DNA of 5,469 nucleotides, taken from positions 1-5,469 of the forward strand of contig JAEEKC010000344.1 in NCBI GenBank assembly GCA_016282215.1. The letters are read 5' to 3'. Origin of the DNA: Lachnospiraceae bacterium. GTDB taxonomy: Bacteria > Bacillota > Clostridia > Lachnospirales > Lachnospiraceae. Shown piece by piece: positions 1-5,212 of this stretch (positions are counted from its first letter, which is position 1; every line of letters begins with the position of its first letter). The translations under genes were made by a program, and so were the position numbers. Below the pieces are notes generated by a model that ran no database searches, was not told the DNA's origin, and worked only from the letters and a program-made list of their open reading frames with translations.

Positions 1-476
1 ACCTTGGTCTTTAAGGTCTCCTCATCGAAGAGTTCGCTGACCTGGAAGCCGATCTTCGCAAATTTGTCCGAATAAAACGGCGCGATACCCGACTTGGTCG
101 AGCCGAATGAGGCGCCCGCCAGCCGCTCCTCCTCATACGCATCGAGGAGCTTGTGGTAGCTCATCACGATCTGGGCGCGGTTGGAGACAAGCAGATGCGG
201 AGCGGGAACACCTTCGTCCTCAACGGCCTTCAGCTCCCGTGTAAGCGCCTGTACATCGAGAGCGACACCGTTGCCTATGATATTGGTAATATGGCCGTAG
301 AACACACCTGAGGGCAGTGTATGAAGCGCAAACTTGCCGTACGGATTCACAATCGTGTGGCCCGCGTTCGCGCCGCCCTGAAAACGGATGATGATATCGG
401 CTTTTTCCGCCAGCATATCCGTGATCTTGCCTTTTCCTTCGTCTCCCCAGTTTGCTCCGACTACTGCTTTTACCAT
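1..476 (-). CDS. purA: Adenylosuccinate synthetase, N-terminal part (3' end outside window)
   Basis: This enzyme joins IMP and aspartate using GTP to give adenylosuccinate, the first committed step from IMP to AMP, in the cytoplasm. The 158 visible codons begin MVKAVVGANWGDEGKGK. The GDEGKGK loop (residues 11-17) carries the expected catalytic Asp12, and FQGGANAGHT (32-41) carries the expected catalytic His40. IIGNGVALD (66-74) and the segment GSTKSGIAPFYSDK (125-138) also match the family. The usual length is about 425-430 residues, so roughly 270 residues lie beyond the left edge. Residue 9 is Asn where many bacteria have Gln, a variant I associate with clostridial PurA. The start is firm: AAAGGAGAA (481-489) sits 4-6 bases before ATG. 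The gene follows pgsA by 51 bp with no visible terminator, so it is probably co-transcribed. Confidence 0.97.
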   Translation of the reverse strand, partial: MVKAVVGANWGDEGKGKITDMLAEKADIIIRFQGGANAGHTIVNPYGKFALHTLPSGVFYGHITNIIGNGVALDVQALTRELKAVEDEGVPAPHLLVSNRAQIVMSYHKLLDAYEEERLAGASFGSTKSGIAPFYSDKFAKIGFQVSELFDEETLKTK

Positions 477-527
477 GATGTTCTCCTTTATATATGTATT
501 TGTTTCGGTTACCTGTAAGCCTTGTTT

Positions 528-1136
528 TTATTCAGACGTATCCGCCAGCACGCCCTTGTTCTTTACGATGTAATCCACAAGCGAAATGACTGTCAGGATG
601 GTGGCGATCCAAAACAGGACCTGCGCTCCCGTACATAAGCCGACATATAACGGCGCAGCACTTGCGGGGTCAGCGCTATTTGCTGCTCCCGGTACGCCCA
701 GCGAATTGATCAGATACAGCTGGAATACAACTGCGATCATGGTCACCGCTGTCTTCCATTTTCCCCACCAGCTGGCAGCGATCACTTTTCCCTGCTCCGC
801 TGCGATCAGCCGGAAACCACTGATAATGAATTCGCGGATGATGATCACGATAGTCATCCAGGTCGGCACCCAGCCAAGTACTGAAAGGCAGATGAGTGCG
901 CTGCATACCAGCATCTTGTCAGCCAGGGGATCTGCGAATTTTCCGAAGTTGGTCACCAGGTTATATTTCCTTGCGATCATCCCGTCAAACATATCCGTAA
1001 TGGACGCCACCGCAAAAACGATCAATGCGGCCCATTTGAAATTGGGATGGCTTGGTTCATTCAGCAAAAATGCCACAAAAAAAGGCACCAGGATCACCCT
1101 CAGCATGGTCAGCTTATTGGGCAGGTTCATTTTCAT
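528..1136 (-). CDS. pgsA: CDP-diacylglycerol--glycerol-3-phosphate 3-phosphatidyltransferase
   Basis: This integral membrane enzyme transfers a phosphatidyl group from CDP-diacylglycerol to glycerol 3-phosphate, the committed step to phosphatidylglycerol and cardiolipin. The 202-residue protein has the complete CDP-alcohol phosphotransferase signature at residues 48-73: D48..D51-G52..A55-R56 then G65...D69...D73. The N-terminus MNLPNKLTMLRVILVPF is typical of PgsA. Hydrophobic stretches at about 11-25, 36-47, 76-100, 128-146 and 167-190 fit a multi-pass membrane protein. Length is near the usual 180-200; a small Ala/Ser/Pro-rich stretch at about 150-162 probably forms a loop. The first ATG is preferred over Met3 because GAGG lies 7 bases before it. 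It sits 205 bp after rimO and 51 bp before purA. Related families such as phosphatidylserine synthase are less likely given length and N-terminus. Confidence 0.95.
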   Translation of the reverse strand: MKMNLPNKLTMLRVILVPFFVAFLLNEPSHPNFKWAALIVFAVASITDMFDGMIARKYNLVTNFGKFADPLADKMLVCSALICLSVLGWVPTWMTIVIIIREFIISGFRLIAAEQGKVIAASWWGKWKTAVTMIAVVFQLYLINSLGVPGAANSADPASAAPLYVGLCTGAQVLFWIATILTVISLVDYIVKNKGVLADTSE

Positions 1137-1341
1137 ATCATTTCCTCTATATTATTCAGTAGTTTTCTGCTCCTTGTCCTTCATATCGGCCTACTTACTA
1201 CTCTATTTCAATCATTCATTGATCGATCTAACTGCACTATTATCTGTTTTCACCTTTGATCCGGCACCACTCTGTCACTCTTAGCAACTATAACGGCAGA
1301 TCGTGTCTTCAATTTCATTCACTCTCAAACAGCCGGTATAT

Positions 1342-2859
1342 CTAATCCACAACATCCGCCAGGACACCCACCAGATCGTAATCACGCGCCTCAGTGATAC
1401 GGACGCGGGCAAAATCGCCGCTCATCAGCTCTGCATCTGCTTCGACAAAAACCAGTCCGTCGATATCCGGCGCATCCATATAGCTTCTGGCCACGTAGGT
1501 ATACTGCCATGTATGATCAGCAGTCTCCGTCTCATCCGTCAGTCTTCCTTCGATCATGACGATCAGGTCCTTGCCGACCTGGGACTGCGCTTTTTCAAAA
1601 GCGATCTGCTGCTGCAGTTCCATCAGATAGGACAGGCGGTTTTGTTTTTCTTCTTCCTCGATCTGTCCTTCAAATTCAGCCGCTGCCGTATCTTCCTCGG
1701 CAGAATAAGTAAAGACGCCAAGCCGGTCAAACCGCTGTTCCTCCATGAAATCCGCGAGAATATTTACATCGTCTTCGGTCTCACCCGGAAAACCCGTGAT
1801 CAGTGTCGTGCGGATACAGATATCCGGACGCACGCTGCGAAGCAAGGCGATCTTTTCAGACAGCTGTTTGCGATTCGTCCACCTGCCCATCCGCCGCAGG
1901 ATCTCATCCGATGCGTGCTGGATCGGCATATCAATGTACGGCACAAGCTTTGTCTGCTGCGCAAACATCTGCGCGATCTCTTCCGTGATCTCTTCCGGAT
2001 AACAGTACATCAGCCGGATCCATTTGATCCCGGGGATCTTTGCAAGTTCATTAATGAGCTTTGGCAGGCTCTTTTTCCCATACAGATCTGTGCCGTATAG
2101 GGTTGTTTCCTGAGCCACCAGGATCAATTCGCGTACGCCTGACTTTGCAAGCGTTTCTGCCTCGCTGACGAGTTGCTCCATCGGAAAGCTCCGATATCTG
2201 CCGCGCACTTTTGGGATAATGCAGTAGGTGCAGTTTTTTCCGCATCCTTCCGCGATCTTCAGGTATGCAACATGTCCGCCTGTGGAAAGAACGCGCCGTC
2301 CTTCATAGACGGGGCGGTTGATATCCTCGATATACTTTTGCAGCTCCCTGCGCCGAACTGTTATTCCTGCATCTTCCGAACTCTGATCGGATTCCGATAC
2401 GATCGCATCTTCCGGTTCCGATACTTCTGCCTCTGTTGATTCCGGTATCTCCTTCGCAAGACATGCCTCGATCGCTTCTGTGATCTGATCGATGGCCATG
2501 GTCCCGACGATGGCATCCACCTCGGGAAGATCTTTACCTATCTCTTCCTGGTAACGCTGTGCCAGGCATCCGGATGCGATCAAAACTCTGAGCTTTCCGG
2601 TTTCTTTCAGCTTTCCAAGCCTGATCAGCTGATCGATGCTCTCTTCTTTTGCATCACCGATAAAACAGCAGGTGTTCACGATGATCACCTCTGCCTCATT
2701 TTCGTCATCTGTAAACAGATAACCGGCATCGGACAGAAATCCCATCATGCGTTCGGAATCGACAAGGTTCTTATCACAACCAAGGGACATCAGCATAATT
2801 CTGATGTCCTTTTTGGGTTGTTTATTATGTAATTGTTCCGGCAACCTGTTTTGCTGCAT
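1342..2859 (-). CDS. rimO: Ribosomal protein S12 methylthiotransferase RimO (radical SAM), with an acidic insert
   Basis: RimO adds a methylthio group to a conserved aspartate of ribosomal protein S12, using S-adenosylmethionine and two iron-sulfur clusters. Domains in order: an N-terminal methylthiotransferase domain (about 18-125) with cluster cysteines C28 (SLGCDKN), C64 (NTCCFI) and C98 (ASGCLAQRY); a radical SAM domain (about 195-400) with C206-x3-C210-x2-C213; and a C-terminal TRAM domain (about 425-500). SLGCDKN, VAQETTLYG and LMYCYPEEI favour RimO over the tRNA enzyme MiaB. At 505 residues it exceeds the usual ~440. The excess is a 17-19-residue N-terminal extension and an acidic, serine-rich insert at about 137-166 between the first two domains. 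The start is not supported by a good ribosome binding site, but ATG at 2859 is the first possible start after an in-frame stop, and starting at Met22 would cut the first beta strand. It begins 9 bases after rpoZ, suggesting translational coupling. Confidence 0.95.
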   Translation of the reverse strand: MQQNRLPEQLHNKQPKKDIRIMLMSLGCDKNLVDSERMMGFLSDAGYLFTDDENEAEVIIVNTCCFIGDAKEESIDQLIRLGKLKETGKLRVLIASGCLAQRYQEEIGKDLPEVDAIVGTMAIDQITEAIEACLAKEIPESTEAEVSEPEDAIVSESDQSSEDAGITVRRRELQKYIEDINRPVYEGRRVLSTGGHVAYLKIAEGCGKNCTYCIIPKVRGRYRSFPMEQLVSEAETLAKSGVRELILVAQETTLYGTDLYGKKSLPKLINELAKIPGIKWIRLMYCYPEEITEEIAQMFAQQTKLVPYIDMPIQHASDEILRRMGRWTNRKQLSEKIALLRSVRPDICIRTTLITGFPGETEDDVNILADFMEEQRFDRLGVFTYSAEEDTAAAEFEGQIEEEEKQNRLSYLMELQQQIAFEKAQSQVGKDLIVMIEGRLTDETETADHTWQYTYVARSYMDAPDIDGLVFVEADAELMSGDFARVRITEARDYDLVGVLADVVD

Positions 2860-2868
2860 GGACGCGCT

Positions 2869-3216
2869 TTATGCGTCTTCGCCTTCTGCCACGCCGGCGT
2901 CTTCCGCGTTTTCCAAAGCTTCATCAGAAGCAGCGGTTTCTGTAACGGCTACTCCATCATCAGCTTCGTTTTCCGCATCTTCGCCCATGATCTTGATCAT
3001 GCCCTTATTGAGCTCATCTACTGCGATGGAAAGCGGTTTTCTGGTCTTGCCGTTTTCTTTTTCCGGCACCAGCGCTTCCTGGCCGGATACGAGCTGTCTT
3101 GCACGTTTTGCTGTTGCCATAACGATGGAATAACGGGAGTTGATCACCGGTTCATCACCGGGTTCCACATCACTGTTTACCACTTTCATCAGTTCCGAAT
3201 AAGACGGATGTATCAT
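2869..3216 (-). CDS. rpoZ: DNA-directed RNA polymerase subunit omega, with an acidic C-terminal tail
   Basis: Omega is the small RNA polymerase subunit that helps fold and hold beta-prime. The core is at residues 1-78, with the family signature NSRYSIVMATAKRARQL (26-42), then KPLSIAVDELNKG (60-72). The N-terminus MIHPSYSELMKVVNSDVEPG is the form I associate with Clostridia. After residue 78 comes a 37-residue tail with 15 Asp/Glu, 10 Ala and no Lys or Arg, which looks disordered and brings the length to 115 against about 70-90 in relatives. The start is firm: AAAGGAGAA lies a few bases before ATG. It follows gmk by 115 bp, as in many Bacillota, and is in the same reading frame as rimO, separated by one TAA and three codons. 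No terminator follows, so rimO is very likely co-transcribed. Confidence 0.95.
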   Translation of the reverse strand: MIHPSYSELMKVVNSDVEPGDEPVINSRYSIVMATAKRARQLVSGQEALVPEKENGKTRKPLSIAVDELNKGMIKIMGEDAENEADDGVAVTETAASDEALENAEDAGVAEGEDA

Positions 3217-3235
3217 TGTATTTCTCCTTTTCTAT

Positions 3236-3252
3236 CGGCATGGGATATGCCG
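3236..3252 (-). promoter_or_regulatory. Hairpin in the rpoZ leader, just before the ribosome binding site
   Basis: CGGCAT (3236-3241) and ATGCCG (3247-3252) form a perfect 6-bp stem with a 5-base loop. On the transcript it ends about 20 bases before the rpoZ start and a few bases before AAAAGGAG. No T-run follows, so it is not an intrinsic terminator. It could tune translation initiation or protect a processed 5' end. The pairing is seen directly; any role is inference. Confidence 0.45.
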
Positions 3253-3276
3253 TGATATACATTTCGGTTACTATAA

Positions 3277-3325
3277 GCCCCTCATCAGTCGCCTTCGGCG
3301 ACAGCTTCCCCCAGGGGGGGAAGCC
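3277..3325. repeat. Double-hairpin intergenic repeat between gmk and rpoZ
   Basis: Two perfect hairpins stand side by side. GTCGCC (3288-3293) pairs with GGCGAC (3297-3302) around TTC. GCTTCCCCC (3304-3312) pairs with GGGGGAAGC (3316-3324) around AGG. The flank CCCCTCATCA completes a pattern (C-rich flank, short hairpin, then a C/G-run hairpin) that I recognise as a very common intergenic repeat in Clostridia, especially Oscillospiraceae and Lachnospiraceae. It begins 7 bases after the gmk stop codon and lies within the presumed transcript. It lacks a T-run, so it may act as an RNA stability or processing element, or simply be a REP/MITE-like repeat. The family assignment rests on memory, not a search. 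Confidence 0.7.
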
Positions 3326-3331
3326 ATCGTA

Positions 3332-3967
3332 TTACCCATTTTTAAGGATATCCTTCAGGTCCTTGCGGATCTGGTCGACCAGTTCGCGGTTCTGTGCCGG
3401 ACGCATATGGGCAGCTCGCACGATACTGTTAACCTCCTGCACACAGGTATCAAGGTCATCATTGACAACGATATAATCGTAGGTATCCATCCCCTCCGAT
3501 TCGTCAATAGCCCTCCACATACGCTTGCGGATCACCTCATCGGTTTCCGTGCCGCGGCTTGTCAGTCTGCGGTAGAGTTCCTCCCCGCTCGGCGGCATGA
3601 CAAAGAGCAGGACAGCCTGAGGAAACTGTCTGCGGACTTTTTGCGCACCCTGGATCTCAATCTCAAGGATCACATCTTTCCCTTCCGCGAGTTTTTCTTC
3701 CACAAAGGCCTTCGGTGTTCCGTAATAATGGCCGCAATAGCCGGCGTATTCGATGAGTCCGCCTTCTTCGATCAGTCTTTCAAAATCCTCATCCTTGGAA
3801 AAATGATAATGCACGCCATCCACTTCACCCGGTCTCGGATCCCTTGTGGTCATGGAAACGCTGAGCGCATAATTGTCGTGGTCTTCCACCAGTTTTTTGA
3901 TCAGTGTGCCTTTTCCGGCGCCTGAAAAACCGGAGATCACGATGAGTGTACCCTGCTTATCGTTCAT
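3332..3967 (-). CDS. gmk: Guanylate kinase
   Basis: Guanylate kinase phosphorylates GMP (and dGMP) to GDP with ATP in the cytoplasm, an essential step of guanine nucleotide supply. Counting from the ATG at 3967 (211 residues, normal for the family), the P-loop is SGFSGAGKGT (12-21). The GMP-binding segment is SMTTRDPRPGEVDGVHYHF (38-56) with Arg42 and Arg45, followed by EYAGYCGHYYGTP (73-85), LEIEIQGAQKVR (100-111) and a lid region around RLTSRGTETDEVIRKRM (133-149). Three in-frame ATGs are possible at 3991, 3973 and 3967. The last is chosen because GGGGGA ends 6 bases before it, while 3973 directly abuts that site and 3991 has no such site. It lies downstream of yicC across the structured gap and upstream of rpoZ, a classic Bacillota order. 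Confidence 0.95.
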   Translation of the reverse strand: MNDKQGTLIVISGFSGAGKGTLIKKLVEDHDNYALSVSMTTRDPRPGEVDGVHYHFSKDEDFERLIEEGGLIEYAGYCGHYYGTPKAFVEEKLAEGKDVILEIEIQGAQKVRRQFPQAVLLFVMPPSGEELYRRLTSRGTETDEVIRKRMWRAIDESEGMDTYDYIVVNDDLDTCVQEVNSIVRAAHMRPAQNRELVDQIRKDLKDILKNG

Positions 3968-3973
3968 ATGCAT

Positions 3974-3979
3974 TCCCCC
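3974..3979 (-). promoter_or_regulatory. Ribosome binding site that decides the gmk start
   Basis: GGGGGA on the minus strand lies 6 bases before the ATG at 3967 and touches the ATG at 3973. The spacing supports the shorter gmk reading frame and makes the start at 3991, which would place this site inside the coding region, unlikely. Confidence 0.6.
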
Positions 3980-4001
3980 GTTTCTTTCCATTATTCACAG
4001 T

Positions 4002-4084
4002 AACTGCACTGCTCTATCTCGCAGACAAGGTGCTTCGCACCTTTACTGCCGCTTTGCGGCTGTCTGCTCGATGTTTGTGCAGTT
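4002..4084. other. Structured domain A: three-way-junction-like element upstream of gmk
   Basis: An outer stem AACTGCAC (4002-4009) / GTGCAGTT (4077-4084) encloses a second perfect stem GCAGACA (4021-4027) / TGTCTGC (4061-4067). That in turn encloses two perfect hairpins: AGGTGC-TTC-GCACCT (4028-4042) and GCCGC-TTT-GCGGC (4048-4060). Four nested or adjacent perfect stems in 83 bases are far more than chance. No recognisable protein, tRNA, known riboswitch or T-run is present. It lies in the presumed yicC-gmk transcript just before the gmk ribosome binding site, so it could be a 5' leader, a processing site or a mobile palindromic element. The function and the active form (RNA or DNA) are unknown. 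Confidence 0.55.
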
Positions 4085-4105
4085 CCTGCTTCGCATATCA
4101 ATCAG

Positions 4106-4250
4106 CAGTTTAGCACCGTTCATTCGCAAAACCGCCGCTTCGCGGCTTTCCTTTTGCTCATGGACGGGGCGCTTCGCTAGTAGCCCGTCAGATGTAACCT
4201 GCCGTCTGCAAGCAGCCGCATATCACATCTGTCGGTCTACTGCTAAACTG
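4106..4250. other. Structured domain B: multibranch element closed by a 10-bp stem after yicC
   Basis: CAGTTTAGCA (4106-4115) pairs perfectly with TGCTAAACTG (4241-4250). Inside are GCAAAA/TTTTGC (4126-4131/4152-4157) enclosing GCCGC-TTC-GCGGC (4134-4146), then GACGGG/CCCGTC (4163-4168/4184-4189), and CAGATGT/ACATCTG (4189-4195/4225-4231); the last two share base 4189. An alternative stem CCGTTCAT/ATGGACGG (4116-4123/4160-4167, one mismatch) competes with the third. The element ends one base before the yicC stop codon. It has no T-run and is not a standard terminator. I do not recognise the family. A structured RNA, an RNA processing or stability element, or a non-autonomous palindromic repeat would each fit. 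Confidence 0.55.
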
Positions 4251-4251
4251 T

Positions 4252-5130
4252 TTACTCCAGGTTTTGAATTTGCTCTCTAATCTTTTCGATCTCGGTCTTG
4301 AGCTCGATCGCGCGGTTCGAAATATCCAGGTTATTGGATTTGGAAAGGGTGGTATTGGCCTCCCTGTTCATCTCCTGCGCCATAAAATCAAGCTTGCGTC
4401 CGATGCTGCCGCCTTCCTGCAGGATCTGCTTCGTGGTCTCGATATGGCTGCGAAGCCTTACCGTTTCTTCATCCACGCAAACCTTATCGGCAAACAGCGT
4501 CACCTCCATCAGAATCCGGTTATCATCGATCTGGGTATCGGACAAAAGTTCACGCACTTTTTCGTAGATCTTGTTCTTGTACTCTTCCACGGTCTGCGGT
4601 GAACGCTCTTCTATGTAATCCACATGTTTCAGCATGCCGTCGAGTTTTTCCAGAAGATCCGCCCTGAGCGCCTCGCCTTCTTTGATACGGGTCTCCACAA
4701 ACATCTGCGCCGCTTCTCTGACTACCTTTTCGAGTGATTTCCAGAGTTCCGACTCATCAATCTCGACATCTTCAAGCGAGAACACTTCCGGGTATCTGGA
4801 TAAAACAGAAAGCCGGACATCATTCTCCAGTCCAAAATGCTCAGACATCTGTTTTAAATAACTCATATACTCTTCAGCAATATCCTCATGATAGGTTACT
4901 GCCGCATGTCTGGCTGAAAAATCCTCAAATGTGATGAAAACATCCACTTTACCGCGCTGGATAAATTCCTTCAGCAGTCCGCGGATCGCCCCTTCAAAAT
5001 AATTCAGTTTCTTCGGCATCTTGATATTGACATCCAGATACCTGTGGTTTACCGACTTGATCTCTACTGTAAAACGCCTGTCGTTTTCTTCCAGCTCCGC
5101 CCTTCCGAAGCCGGTCATACTCTTGATCAT
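4252..5130 (-). CDS. yicC: YicC/YloC family endoribonuclease
   Basis: Members of this family (YicC in Escherichia coli, YloC in Bacillus subtilis) have been reported as endoribonucleases acting in RNA turnover. The 292-residue protein has the signature start MIKSMTGFGR (1-10) and EIKSVNHRYLDV (23-34). Its C-terminal DUF1732-type domain (about 210-292) contains the block GRKLDFMAQEMNREANT and, near the end, SNNLDISNRAIELKTEIEKIREQIQNLE, given here only as a short region description: S-N-N-L-D-I-S then an acidic/basic helix. Length equals the family norm (about 290). A long charged middle part (about 150-215) looks helical. The start is supported by AAGGGGG 5 bases upstream. It is the first gene after the strong promoter at 5179-5207 and the likely head of the operon. 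In Bacillus the order is yloC-remA-gmk-rpoZ; here remA is absent from the gap. Confidence 0.95.
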   Translation of the reverse strand: MIKSMTGFGRAELEENDRRFTVEIKSVNHRYLDVNIKMPKKLNYFEGAIRGLLKEFIQRGKVDVFITFEDFSARHAAVTYHEDIAEEYMSYLKQMSEHFGLENDVRLSVLSRYPEVFSLEDVEIDESELWKSLEKVVREAAQMFVETRIKEGEALRADLLEKLDGMLKHVDYIEERSPQTVEEYKNKIYEKVRELLSDTQIDDNRILMEVTLFADKVCVDEETVRLRSHIETTKQILQEGGSIGRKLDFMAQEMNREANTTLSKSNNLDISNRAIELKTEIEKIREQIQNLE

Positions 5131-5178
5131 TGCTGCCCCCTTAATTGCTTTGTCCCCCTATGGACACATACGTAGTTT

Positions 5179-5207
5179 ATTATACGGCATCAGGCCTAAA
5201 TCGTCAA
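5179..5207 (-). promoter_or_regulatory. Sigma-A type promoter for yicC and the downstream genes
   Basis: On the minus strand, TTGACG (5202-5207) and a perfect TATAAT (5179-5184) are separated by 17 bases, an almost ideal housekeeping promoter. Transcription would start near 5172, giving a leader of about 40 bases before the yicC ATG. That leader contains a small hairpin, TGTCC (5151-5155) / GGACA (5162-5166). The -35 box lies only 5 bases from the edge of the palindromic array. It is the only convincing promoter I see in the window. Confidence 0.85.
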
Positions 5208-5212
5208 GATAA

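Noticed and set aside
490..521. Possible purA promoter (CTTACA, 17 bases, CATATA on the minus strand).
   Set aside because: Both boxes are weak and the start would fall within the ribosome binding site, leaving almost no leader.
586..1284. Long plus-strand frame opposite pgsA.
   Set aside because: It is a shadow of pgsA, whose motif, start and ribosome binding site are convincing.
1303..2100. Plus-strand frame of 265 codons opposite rimO.
   Set aside because: The composition is that of an antisense frame (rich in His, Arg, Phe, Ile) with no recognisable domain; rimO is certain.
3304..3325. Possible intrinsic terminator after gmk.
   Set aside because: The GC-rich hairpin is strong but no T-run follows in the minus direction, and rpoZ follows within 115 bp; a repeat is the better call.
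4043..4161. Two overlapping minus-strand micro-frames (13 codons, 4120-4161; 26 codons, 4043-4123) joined by an ATGA overlap.
   Set aside because: Neither has a ribosome binding site and both fall within the perfect stems, so the sequence is better explained by structure. Conservation of the peptides in relatives would reopen the case.
4002..4250. CRISPR array or tRNA cluster in the structured gap.
   Set aside because: There are no regularly spaced direct repeats and no cloverleaf with a T-loop or an acceptor-stem pattern.
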